Positions 1 through 6,121 are shown, counted from the first letter of the stretch. The stretch: DNA of 26,402 bases from an archaeon (GCA_003661605.2 QMWL02000002.1:1-26402), one strand, 5' to 3'. Translations and numbers: made by a program. Notes: generated by a model not told the origin, from the letters alone.

Positions 1-9
1 CTCCAATAG

Positions 10-102
10 TGCCGGGGGCGGGATTTGAACCCGCGACCTCCCGATTATGAGTCTCGCCCCAGGACCCGGACGGGCGCTCCAACCAGGCTGAGCTACCCCG
101 GC
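10..102 (-). tRNA. tRNA with anticodon CAT (elongator Met or Ile2), containing an 18-nt intron
   Basis: The minus strand folds into a full cloverleaf: acceptor GCCGGGG/CCCCGGC, D stem GCTC/GAGC, T arm with TTCAAAT loop, discriminator A at position 10. The anticodon loop CTCATAA places CAT at 47-49. The anticodon stem closes only if 53-70 is removed, giving a 75-nt mature tRNA. No CCA is encoded. The non-initiator acceptor sequence argues against initiator tRNA. Elongator Met and Ile2 (modified C34) both carry CAT, and I cannot separate them here. A TATA-like element lies at 126-137 on the minus strand, about 26-33 bases upstream. Confidence 0.95.
53..70 (-). other. 18-nt tRNA intron at the non-canonical position 30/31, with a complete bulge-helix-bulge motif
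   Basis: On the minus strand the junctions form the textbook archaeal splice motif. The outer helix is GAG (79-77) with CTC (51-49). The central 4-bp helix is CGCC (76-73) with GGCG (58-55). The two 3-nt bulges are CG^T (72-70) and AG^A (54-52), cut after the second base. The intron interior can form a small hairpin (69-66 with 62-59). Splicing restores the A31-U39 pair of the anticodon stem. The intron interrupts the anticodon stem rather than the usual 37/38 site. Confidence 0.9.
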
Positions 103-184
103 TCGCGAATCCTACGCGTATACTTGATTAATAAATCTAACTAAACAGAAGGTTCAATAAGCTGCGTTGGGATTGCGAGGAGAG
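103..184. promoter_or_regulatory. Divergent promoters of the CAT and Thr tRNA genes
   Basis: This AT-rich spacer separates two divergent tRNA genes. The element GATTAATAAATC at 126-137, read on the minus strand, is spaced correctly (about 26-33 bases) for the CAT tRNA at 102. The element TCAATAAG at 154-161 on the plus strand is 24-31 bases before tRNA-Thr at 185. The assignment is by sequence and spacing only. Confidence 0.55.
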
Positions 185-259
185 GCCCCGGTAGCTCAGC
201 GGCAGAGCGGCGGCCTTGTAAGCCGCAGGTCGCGGGTTCAAATCCCGCCCGGGGCTCCA
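185..259 (+). tRNA. tRNA-Thr(TGT) with encoded CCA
   Basis: The cloverleaf has acceptor GCCCCGG/CCGGGGC, D stem GCTC/GAGC, anticodon stem GCGGC/GCCGC with loop CTTGTAA, and a T arm GCGGG-TTCAAAT-CCCGC. The anticodon TGT is at 217-219. The discriminator is T (256), as expected for archaeal threonine tRNA. The CCA at 257-259 is genomic. No intron is present. Confidence 0.95.
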
Positions 260-285
260 CCTCTCAAAGCTCTAAGAAGTGCTGT

Positions 286-843
286 GTGTATTCCCTTGTG
301 CCATTTTGGAAAAAACGGCGTAAAGAAAAGGCGGAGAGCACAGCAAAACCATCCTCTCCGTCTTCAAGCTCTCTTCCCGCACCACCTCATCCTATTTCAG
401 AAACTGATTACGTGCAAGCAAAAAAGCGGAAAGCGGAGGCTGAGTTTTGGATTAAGCTGTACCAAAGAGCTCTCCTGGACGTTACCTGTAGCCGCGGAAA
501 GGAATCTGAAATACCTTCTGATATCGCTCCTATTATCAGTAGTAAGTTACTTGGGTTCATCGAACGCTGGAAGAAGGAACTCGATAGACATCAGGCTATA
601 ATCGATGCTTACGAAGCCAAGCGCCGCTACGAAGAGGCAGTTCGCAAGCTATCACAGTATGTTCAGGTAGACCTCGAGCCGCCCACCCCCCAGAAGGCTA
701 CGGTAAGTGCGCCAGCGCGCAAGCCTCCACGGGCTCGGAAAAAGCCCTCTGATCAACTTGACCACATTGCACACCGATTGGAGCAATTATATGAACTACT
801 TGAGCAGATCGAAGAGGAAGTTGAGGGCGCCGAAGAGTCCTAA
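286..843 (+). CDS. Hypothetical charged coiled-coil protein
   Basis: I do not recognise this 185-residue protein. It starts with GTG at 286; GTG at 298 is an alternative and would begin directly with a basic stretch (PFWKKRRKEKAES). After that comes a Ser/Pro-rich linker (about 20-38), a helical region rich in Lys and Glu (about 43-130) and a second Pro/Lys linker (about 131-153). The C-terminus is a heptad-like helix with Leu and Glu repeats and ends in an acidic tail. There is no signal peptide or membrane segment. Its last 53 bases overlap the likely rpiA start at 791, so the two genes are probably co-transcribed and translationally coupled. Codon use resembles the neighbours. It could be a nucleic-acid-associated or scaffold protein, but nothing shows that directly. 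Confidence 0.65.
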   Translation: MYSLVPFWKKRRKEKAESTAKPSSPSSSSLPAPPHPISETDYVQAKKRKAEAEFWIKLYQRALLDVTCSRGKESEIPSDIAPIISSKLLGFIERWKKELDRHQAIIDAYEAKRRYEEAVRKLSQYVQVDLEPPTPQKATVSAPARKPPRARKKPSDQLDHIAHRLEQLYELLEQIEEEVEGAEES

Positions 844-1540
844 ATTGGATGAAACTAGAAGGCTGAAGCGAGAAAAAGCCCTGAGGCAGCTCCTCACTTC
901 TGAAATACAAGATAATGTAATCTTAGGTATAGGTAGCGGTAGTACAATGGCCTTATTCGTAGAATTGTTAGCGTATGAAATCAGGAGAGGAACCGTCCAA
1001 AATATCGTAGCTGTCCCAACATCTTATCAGATAAAATTGCTGTTAAGTAAGCATGGGATACCGTACAGGGATCCTTGGCAAGTAGACGCTGTAGATATCG
1101 CCATTGACGGCGCTGATCAGGTTAACTTGCATCTTCAAGCAATCAAGGGAGGTGGCGCTGCTCTCCTCATGGAGAAAATTGTGGATAGTATGTCTAACAA
1201 AACAATTTTTGTCGTTGAGGAAGAGAAACTTACCGATATATTGAACAAACCAGTACCTCTCGAAGTGCTTCCCTCCGCTATTTCCTTCGTGATGCGAAAA
1301 GTGCGCGAGCTGGGTGGACGTCCTACTCTACGCATTGCTCCCGCTGGAAAGGTCGGACCTGTTGTTACTGATAGTGGGAACGTGATTATTGACGTAGACT
1401 TTGGAGATATTCGTGACCCTGAATCTCTCGAAACTAAACTTCTACAGATACCCGGCGTATTGGAATGTGGTTTGTTCTGCAACATAGCACACTCTCTGTA
1501 TGTAGGTACTCTAGATGGAGTCAGGGTCTATCATCGGTAG
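791..1540 (+). CDS. rpiA: Ribose-5-phosphate isomerase A
   Basis: The enzyme interconverts ribose 5-phosphate and ribulose 5-phosphate, supplying ribose for nucleotides. Counting from ATG 791 the protein has 249 residues. The phosphate loop GIGSGST is at 46-52. The catalytic region DGADQV has D106 and D109, and the KGGG...EKI motif carries K119 and E128, matching the RpiA active-site acids and lysine. GPVVTDSGN follows near the C-terminus. The frame is open upstream to 707, but 791 is preferred because GGAG at 780-783 lies 7 bases before it and the family begins near here. Its basic N-terminal 25 residues are longer than usual. The stop codon directly abuts the encoded CCA of the opposing tRNA-Arg. 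Confidence 0.93.
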   Translation: MNYLSRSKRKLRAPKSPKLDETRRLKREKALRQLLTSEIQDNVILGIGSGSTMALFVELLAYEIRRGTVQNIVAVPTSYQIKLLLSKHGIPYRDPWQVDAVDIAIDGADQVNLHLQAIKGGGAALLMEKIVDSMSNKTIFVVEEEKLTDILNKPVPLEVLPSAISFVMRKVRELGGRPTLRIAPAGKVGPVVTDSGNVIIDVDFGDIRDPESLETKLLQIPGVLECGLFCNIAHSLYVGTLDGVRVYHR

Positions 1541-1618
1541 TGGCGGGCCCGCCGGGATTTGAACCCGGGATCTCCGGCTCCGCAGGCCGACGCCTTATCC
1601 AGGCTAGGCCACGGGCCC
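1541..1618 (-). tRNA. tRNA-Arg(GCG) with encoded CCA
   Basis: The minus-strand cloverleaf has acceptor GGGCCCG/CGGGCCC, D stem GCCT/AGGC, anticodon stem TCGGC/GCCGG with loop CTGCGGA, and a T arm CCGGG-TTCAAAT-CCCGG. The anticodon is GCG, the discriminator is G (1544), and CCA is encoded at 1543-1541. No intron is present. Its acceptor stem is identical to that of tRNA-Arg(CCT) at 5421. Confidence 0.95.
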
Positions 1619-1655
1619 TGCATATGAGCTAAAAGAGCAGCCTCTTAAAGTTGAG
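1619..1655. promoter_or_regulatory. Interleaved divergent promoters for tRNA-Arg(GCG) and the HTH-PRTase gene
   Basis: Read on the minus strand, CTTTAAGAG (about 1642-1650) is about 25-31 bases before the tRNA 5' end. On the plus strand, GCTAAAAG (1628-1635) is about 21-28 bases before the GTG at 1656. The two boxes cross over inside a 37-base spacer. The assignment rests on sequence and spacing. Confidence 0.45.
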
Positions 1656-2420
1656 GTGGTAGATCGCACGAGAGATATAACAAAGCGGCTGAGGGCAGTT
1701 GAGCTTCTGAGAAGCCTTCGGGAAACAGGATATCAAAACCAAGAAATCGCGAGAATGCTGAACCTAAGTCCCGCGGAGGTCAGCCGATATGTTCACGGGC
1801 ATTGTCTTCCTTCCCCTCAGCGAGCTGAACAGATAATTCGACTTTTTGCGCGAAAAAAGCGACTTATACGAGATGTAAAGCGGTTAGTTCTCGGTCCTCC
1901 AGAGCAACTACCTATTCCCTCTCTAGACGAGGAGGGGCTGCATACTCTATCTGATTTAGATGTGTCTATTCTTCTTCACAAACCAAATACGCTAAAGCGT
2001 ATCGCGCTCTATGCTGTTGAAGCTGCAAGTGGAAAGCGAATAACGAAGGTAGTCGCCTCTTCTGGACTTAGTACTCCACTTGCCGCAATCGTAGCTGCTG
2101 AAGAGCGTTGGGGGCTTGTCCTCATAAGTGAATCAAAGTATAGTGTATCTGCCCCTTATCTCGTAATGGATTACACGCTAGGCCCTGGTCACGTTTGCTC
2201 TCTTTACTTGCGCCGCGGTCTTGTTGATAGGCGCGATAGCCTGTTTCTTGTAGAGATTACACTCCCCCCGAAGCCGAAGCTCAGGGCAATTTTGGATCTT
2301 CTGACGAAGCGCTGTGAAGCTTCGGTAGCTAGCGTCTTTGCCGTGGTTTCTAGCCAGTCCTCATTGACCTTGCTGGACAAATACGGTATTCCATACGAGG
2401 TTCTATTGACTTCTCGCTAG
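1656..2420 (+). CDS. HTH transcriptional regulator with phosphoribosyltransferase-like domain (GfcR-like), PRPP loop degenerate
   Basis: The 254-residue protein begins with GTG. Residues about 10-60 form a helix-turn-helix (NQEIARMLNLSPAEVSRYVHG) followed by a basic linker. Residues about 100-250 have the layout of an orphan phosphoribosyltransferase fold, with the hood region KVVASSGLSTPLAAIVAAE and an alternating strand-helix C-terminus. This order is that of archaeal GfcR/PyrE-like regulators, where the PRTase domain senses a sugar phosphate or nucleotide ligand. The PRPP-binding loop normally reads like VDDxxxTGxT. Here the aligned stretch at 195-208 is LFLVEITLPPKPK, with no acidic pair and no TGxT. 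Catalysis is therefore unlikely and the ligand is unknown. The gene overlaps the 3' end of convergent mtnA by 18 bases. Confidence 0.7.
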   Translation: MVDRTRDITKRLRAVELLRSLRETGYQNQEIARMLNLSPAEVSRYVHGHCLPSPQRAEQIIRLFARKKRLIRDVKRLVLGPPEQLPIPSLDEEGLHTLSDLDVSILLHKPNTLKRIALYAVEAASGKRITKVVASSGLSTPLAAIVAAEERWGLVLISESKYSVSAPYLVMDYTLGPGHVCSLYLRRGLVDRRDSLFLVEITLPPKPKLRAILDLLTKRCEASVASVFAVVSSQSSLTLLDKYGIPYEVLLTSR

Positions 2421-3452
2421 CTGTTTTGCCAGCTCTATTAGCTCTCTAAAAGGCGGCTCGTATACACCATGATCCGTTATTATACCAGATATTAGGTCTG
2501 GTGGTGTTACATCAAATGCTGGGTTAAGCACAGATATGTCCGTAGGCGCAGTACGCTTTCCTCCGAATAATACGACCTCCTCTGGTGAACGATATTCGAT
2601 TTCAAACTCTGCTGCAGTCCGATACGGATCTACGGTTGAAATTGGTGCAGCGACGTAGAAGGGTACTTTGTGAAAGCGAGCCGCAATTGCTATTGTTCGG
2701 GTCCCTATCTTGTTTGCAACAAAGCCATCTTTCGTTATCCTATCCGCACCCACTATAACGCAATCCACTTTATGCCTCTCCATAATGTGTGCTATCGCTG
2801 AGTCTACAATGAGTGTCACAGGAATACCGTGTTTTCTTAATTCATAGCACGTAAGTCGCGCTCCTTGAAGTAGAGGCCTGGTTTCAGTCGCAATAACGCG
2901 AATTTCCTTTCCCTGCTCAACTGCACGATAGATTACTGCTAACGCCGTACCATACATGCCTGTTGCAAGCTCTCCAGCATTGCAGTGAGTTAGAACCGTA
3001 CACTTTTCTGGAAGAAGCTCAGCGCCGTAATCTCCTATCTTCCTACAGGCTTCGATCTCTTCTCTGTAAATCTGCTCCGCCAATTGTACTACCTTAGTGC
3101 GAAGTTCTTCAACGTCCTCAAACCTCTTGCTTATGATCGACTTCAATCGGTCTAAGGTCCTGAAAAGATTGTACGCTGTCGGTCTCGAGTGATGTTCGAA
3201 AGCCTCGATAAGCTTCACCAAGTGTGTTCTAAGAGCATTCACATCTTCGCCACTAAAGTTGTATGCTTCAAGAGCAAACGCATATCCTGTTGCAATCCCT
3301 ATTAGAGGAGCGCCTCGAATCCCAAGCGTTCTAATGAGCTCCAGTACCTCCTTTGCAGTTCTACATCGAACCCACCGCTCCTCCTGTGGAAGTGCCCTCT
3401 GATCCAGTACTATCAGAACTCCCTCCTCCCACCGTATGACGTATGACATCAA
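2403..3452 (-). CDS. mtnA: S-methyl-5-thioribose-1-phosphate isomerase (MtnA)
   Basis: The enzyme converts 5-methylthioribose 1-phosphate to the ribulose form in methylthioadenosine salvage. The 349-residue protein has RGAPLIG (46-52), RPTAYN (90-95), THCNAG with catalytic C157, ETRP...GARLT (190-201), GADRI with catalytic D237, and NKIGT (247-251). The N-terminal segment ending in RGAPLIG favours MtnA over the related ribose-1,5-bisphosphate isomerase, though those families are close. The start at 3452 fits the conserved N-terminal segment (IRWEEGVLIVLDQRALP), so the first 92 bases overlap the upstream hydrogenase-protease gene in another frame. The 3' end overlaps the convergent regulator by 18 bases. 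Confidence 0.88.
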   Translation of the reverse strand: MMSYVIRWEEGVLIVLDQRALPQEERWVRCRTAKEVLELIRTLGIRGAPLIGIATGYAFALEAYNFSGEDVNALRTHLVKLIEAFEHHSRPTAYNLFRTLDRLKSIISKRFEDVEELRTKVVQLAEQIYREEIEACRKIGDYGAELLPEKCTVLTHCNAGELATGMYGTALAVIYRAVEQGKEIRVIATETRPLLQGARLTCYELRKHGIPVTLIVDSAIAHIMERHKVDCVIVGADRITKDGFVANKIGTRTIAIAARFHKVPFYVAAPISTVDPYRTAAEFEIEYRSPEEVVLFGGKRTAPTDISVLNPAFDVTPPDLISGIITDHGVYEPPFRELIELAKQLARSQ

Positions 3453-3927
3453 GCAGCATTCTCAACACCACCGATAGCGCTTTCTGTACAGGTGCTGACA
3501 TGCGCGATCCCCATGTAGTATCAGCAGGTTGAACACCAAGTATGAGCACCTGTGTGCCTACTTCCCTCTCAATGTATCGGGCGATTGTGGTAATCGGAAT
3601 CGTATGAGTTGAGGGTAGCTTTGACTCGCTGCAGGACTTAGGGTCTATGAGAAGTAAAGTGCCTGGTGGTGCTTCCGCATCAACAGCGTCTAGTATGATA
3701 GTGTGGGATGGATGGACCCTCTTTATCAAACCTATCACGTTCTCAGGTGCTGTATGGGCTTGTACCACGGTTACCCGATCTGTAGAAGCGAGCTCGCGCT
3801 GTAAGCTACTGCCCAACGCTACTCCAAAGCCATCGTCTCCTCGATCCGGGTTCCCAACTGCTACCAAACAGAGGTGTTTACACTCCCTCAGCCAGCACGA
3901 GAGCTTCTTTCGCACCTCCTCAACCAT
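3361..3927 (-). CDS. HycI-type [NiFe]-hydrogenase maturation endopeptidase
   Basis: Peptidase family M52 cuts the C-terminal tail of the hydrogenase large subunit after nickel insertion. The 188-residue protein has GNPDRGDDGFG (25-35), APENVIGLI, an LDAVDAEAPPG segment, STHTIPIT and ILGVQP. The three expected nickel ligands are D31, D80 and H108. APEN and the THxIP/LGxQP pattern match the HycI branch. No hydrogenase subunit is in the window. The M52 domain ends around residue 165; the last 20-odd residues are Gly/Ser/Thr-rich low complexity and lie wholly within the mtnA overlap. An isolated frameshift or read-through of the true end cannot be excluded. The start is 33 bases from the divergent endonuclease gene. 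Confidence 0.85.
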   Translation of the reverse strand: MVEEVRKKLSCWLRECKHLCLVAVGNPDRGDDGFGVALGSSLQRELASTDRVTVVQAHTAPENVIGLIKRVHPSHTIILDAVDAEAPPGTLLLIDPKSCSESKLPSTHTIPITTIARYIEREVGTQVLILGVQPADTTWGSRMSAPVQKALSVVLRMLLDVIRHTVGGGSSDSTGSEGTSTGGAVGSM

Positions 3928-3960
3928 CTCGCAAATATACTGCCCAGATAATAGCGTATA
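3928..3960. promoter_or_regulatory. Overlapping divergent promoters between hycI-like and endonuclease-subunit genes
   Basis: The whole spacer is 33 bases. CAAATATAC at 3932-3940 lies about 22-28 bases before the GTG at 3961. Read on the minus strand, CGCTATTATC (about 3946-3955) lies about 20-28 bases before the ATG at 3927. Each box lies next to the other gene's start, so both transcripts are predicted to be leaderless or nearly so, and the two promoters should interfere with each other. Confidence 0.55.
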
Positions 3961-4494
3961 GTGCCGGAGATGCTTCGCATCGTAAAGAGGTCTGGCAGAC
4001 GTTTTGTAGTAGTTTGTTCTCCGAATATGTCCCGTAAGCTGAAGCAGCTGGGTATTGGTGAGTCGAAAAACGGTGTAGTAGAACTTGATGTACTCGAACT
4101 CGCGTATCTGCTATGGTCTAGGAAGGCGGTTGCTACCCAAGATGACTGCCTGTTAGAGTGGCTCGATCTGTTAGCAAATCATGATGATGCAGCAACTGAA
4201 CTCATCGTCTACATAGACCTACTCAAAAGACACTGTCGTGTTACCGTACTTAGTGAGAAATCAAAGCTAGTTCGCTTTCTGGTAAGTAAATCAGGCGAGC
4301 GCTTTATGGTGATCCCCCTAAGGGAGGGCTCCTCTATAGAATCACAGGAACTCATCTCGCATGTTCGAGAGGCTTCTTTAAACGCCTGTAAGCTCCTTCT
4401 TGCATTAGTGGATAGCCGTGGAAGCGTTGTGTATTATGAAGCTGAACGATTTGATGCGAATAGCGTCAAGCATTCACAAGCACGGGAATTATAG
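3961..4494 (+). CDS. tRNA-splicing endonuclease structural (non-catalytic) subunit-like protein
   Basis: The 177-residue protein starts with GTG (ATG at 3970 is an alternative). Its order matches archaeal tRNA intron endonuclease: an N-terminal alpha/beta domain ending in VVELDVLELAYLL (about 39-51), then a C-terminal domain with ELIVYIDLLKR (80-90) and KLLLALVDSRGSVVYYE (144-160). K144 aligns with the catalytic lysine. The catalytic Tyr (expected near F106) and His (expected near 114) are not seen, so this looks like the structural subunit of an (alpha-beta)2 enzyme. Such heteromeric enzymes are the ones known to accept non-canonical introns, which fits the intron at 53-70. The catalytic subunit is not in the window. 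Confidence 0.75.
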   Translation: MPEMLRIVKRSGRRFVVVCSPNMSRKLKQLGIGESKNGVVELDVLELAYLLWSRKAVATQDDCLLEWLDLLANHDDAATELIVYIDLLKRHCRVTVLSEKSKLVRFLVSKSGERFMVIPLREGSSIESQELISHVREASLNACKLLLALVDSRGSVVYYEAERFDANSVKHSQAREL

Positions 4495-5365
4495 CGATCT
4501 TCTGATGAGTAAGAGGCGTTTAGCACGCCGTGTTGTGCAGATGGTTTTCGGCAAGTACGTTCCAGCGATGGGAAACACAATTGAAATAATAGGTGATATA
4601 GCTATTATTAAGATAAAACACGGTTACGAGAAATACGCTTCACAACTAGGCGCTGCACTTCTTCAACTATTACCCTCAGTACGCGTAGTTCTACGACAAG
4701 TCTCCTCAACCTCCGGCGATTGGCGTCTCAGATCCTTCGAGTGGATAGCTGGTGAAAGACGTACCATCACTTTGCACAAGGAATGGAGCTGTATTTTCAA
4801 AGTAGATGTCGCACGTGTTTTCTTTACACCTCGTTTATCAGGTGAGAGAGAACGCGTTGTTCGTCTGGTAAGGAAACGATATCTCGAGGAAAGTATTCGT
4901 GAACGAATCGTCAACATGTATGCAGGAGTAGGTACGTTTTCCATACTGATTGCGAAGCATGCCAGTCCTCTCGTTATACACAGTATTGATATAAATCCTG
5001 TTGCTATATCGCTTATGAAAGAGAATATTACGTTAAACAGGGTCGATGATCGTGTAGTTGCGTGGTTTGGTGACGCTGTTGAGGTTCTTCAGAATCGAAT
5101 CGGTGATAAGGTAGACAGAATCCTTATGCCCCTCCCTACACGTGTACTACAGGATCTTCCTATAGCAGCTCAATACGTTACGTCTGGAGGCATTGTTCAC
5201 TGCTATCTTGATGTTTTTGTGCCAAAGGGCGGTCGTAAAGAGGCTCTTCGTAAAGCTATCGATACTGTGCTTAGCGTAGCCTCCGGAAAGGTTCTATATT
5301 CGAGGATAGTACGAACGGTTGCTCCTAGAGTTTACCAGGTCGTTGTTGATTTTCAACCATCCTAG
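4436..5365 (+). CDS. Trm5/Taw2-family tRNA position-37 transferase
   Basis: This class I AdoMet-dependent enzyme family acts on G37 of tRNA, either N1-methylation (Trm5) or aminocarboxypropyl transfer in wyosine synthesis (Taw2). Counting from ATG 4436 (309 residues), the small domain has EIIGDIAIIKI, then TPRLSGERERV (131-141), the AdoMet-binding NMYAGVGTFSI (160-170), IDIN (184-187) and the substrate motif ILMPLP (229-234). Trm5 normally has N-L-P; here the Asn is Pro. The Trm5 N-terminal D1 domain is missing. Starts at 4418, 4454 or 4505 are also possible; 4436 limits the overlap with the upstream gene to 59 bases. Trm5 is slightly favoured because of the LP and GGIVHCY context. Confidence 0.75.
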   Translation: MKLNDLMRIASSIHKHGNYSDLLMSKRRLARRVVQMVFGKYVPAMGNTIEIIGDIAIIKIKHGYEKYASQLGAALLQLLPSVRVVLRQVSSTSGDWRLRSFEWIAGERRTITLHKEWSCIFKVDVARVFFTPRLSGERERVVRLVRKRYLEESIRERIVNMYAGVGTFSILIAKHASPLVIHSIDINPVAISLMKENITLNRVDDRVVAWFGDAVEVLQNRIGDKVDRILMPLPTRVLQDLPIAAQYVTSGGIVHCYLDVFVPKGGRKEALRKAIDTVLSVASGKVLYSRIVRTVAPRVYQVVVDFQPS

Positions 5366-5420
5366 CCGTTCATAGCGAGACAAGGTTATCTATTGCAAAG
5401 CCTCGCCTTATAGACTAGTT

Positions 5421-5498
5421 GGGCCCGTAGCCCAGCCTGGACAGGGCGTCGGCCTCCTAAGCCGAAGGCCCCGGGTTCGAATCCCGGCGGGCCCGCCA
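5421..5498 (+). tRNA. tRNA-Arg(CCT) with encoded CCA
   Basis: The cloverleaf has acceptor GGGCCCG/CGGGCCC, anticodon stem TCGGC/GCCGA with loop CTCCTAA, and a T arm CCGGG-TTCGAAT-CCCGG. The anticodon CCT is at 5456-5458. The discriminator is G (5495), and CCA is encoded at 5496-5498. A TATA-like GGTTATCTATT lies about 30 bases upstream (about 5384-5394). Confidence 0.95.
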
Positions 5499-5541
5499 CT
5501 AAAACTCATAAGCAGCCTCCTAGAGCCTACCTGGAGAAGAA

Positions 5542-5619
5542 GCCCCGGTGGTGTAGTCCGGTCTAGCATCGGCGGCTGTCGCCCGCCGGACCCGGGTTCG
5601 AATCCCGGCCGGGGCGCCA
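5542..5619 (+). tRNA. tRNA-Asp(GTC) with encoded CCA
   Basis: Acceptor GCCCCGG/CCGGGGC, anticodon stem GGCGG/CCGCC with loop CTGTCGC, and a T arm CCGGG-TTCGAAT-CCCGG define the gene. The anticodon GTC is at 5578-5580. The discriminator is G (5616), and CCA is encoded at 5617-5619. It lies 43 bases after tRNA-Arg(CCT). CATAAGC about 30 bases upstream could be its own box A. Confidence 0.95.
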
Positions 5620-5665
5620 TTAAACACACTTCTCGTAGAGCAGATGTAACGAGCTTGATCGTTAG

Positions 5666-5740
5666 CGGGCCCGGCGGGATTCGAACCCGCGGCCTCCGGG
5701 TTAAAAGCCCGGCGCTCTGTCCTGACTGAGCTACGGGCCC
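5666..5740 (-). tRNA. tRNA-Lys(TTT)
   Basis: The minus strand gives acceptor GGGCCCG/CGGGCCC, D stem GCTC/GAGC, anticodon stem CCGGG/CCCGG with loop CTTTTAA, and a T arm GCGGG-TTCGAAT-CCCGC. The anticodon TTT is at 5703-5705. The discriminator is G (5666). The following bases are C then T, so CCA is not encoded. Confidence 0.95.
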
Positions 5741-5848
5741 TTCTGGCTACGTTACCTAATCGCTCTGTTAAGGTTTGCGGGTCCTCCCTGGAGGTGTTGT
5801 AGTAAAATTTATTATGATGGTTCTGCGCCGCGACAGCGGTGGTGTATT
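5741..5848. promoter_or_regulatory. Divergent promoter region for tRNA-Lys and the rpoH-rpoB-rpoA operon
   Basis: This is the longest gene-free stretch in the window. Read on the minus strand, AACCTTAAC (5767-5775) is 27-35 bases before tRNA-Lys. On the plus strand, AAAATTTATTAT (5804-5815) is a good archaeal TATA box. With about 25 bases to initiation it predicts a leader of roughly 5-15 bases before the rpoH GTG at 5849. The sequence in between is GC-rich, and I see no other element there. Confidence 0.6.
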
Positions 5849-6121
5849 GTGAGTAGACGGGCTTCTGGTCGGCGGAGGGGCGGGGGATTACCCTTCAACC
5901 TATTCGATCATGAGTTAGTTCCTAAACACGAAATTGTCCCTCCCGAGGAAAGGGAGGAGATACTCAAGAAGTATCACGCTACTCCAGATAAATTCCCTAA
6001 AATACGCGCCTCTGATCCTGCAGTGCGTGCTCTCGGAGCAAAGCCCGGTGACTTAATCAGGATAGTACGTAAGAGCCCAACCGCTGGTATTGCAGTATTT
6101 TATCGTATTGTAGTAGAATGA
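5849..6121 (+). CDS. rpoH: DNA-directed RNA polymerase subunit H (Rpo5)
   Basis: This small archaeal polymerase subunit corresponds to the C-terminal assembly domain of eukaryotic RPB5 and sits in the jaw. The 90-residue protein starts with GTG. It has a basic N-terminal tail ([11 protein letters not shown]), then the family signature [15 protein letters not shown] (about 17-31), the helix [10 protein letters not shown], and the C-terminal strand region [14 protein letters not shown]...YRIVVE. It opens the polymerase operon and its TGA overlaps the rpoB ATG (ATGA), the usual archaeal order rpoH-rpoB-rpoA. Confidence 0.97.
   Translation: MSRRASGRRRGGGLPFNLFDHELVPKHEIVPPEEREEILKKYHATPDKFPKIRASDPAVRALGAKPGDLIRIVRKSPTAGIAVFYRIVVE

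Noticed and set aside
167..601. Open frame covering tRNA-Thr and part of the coiled-coil gene
   Set aside because: It runs through the tRNA gene in a frame with no family match and overlaps the better-supported reading frame at 286-843.
5408..5629. Open frame on the minus strand across the tRNA-Arg(CCT)/tRNA-Asp region
   Set aside because: Its sequence is simply the antisense of two tRNA genes and their spacers.
5421..5740. Repeated GGGCCCG/CGGGCCC and GCCCCGG/CCGGGGC segments as possible dispersed repeats
   Set aside because: These are acceptor stems and T arms shared among different tRNA genes, not a separate repeat family.
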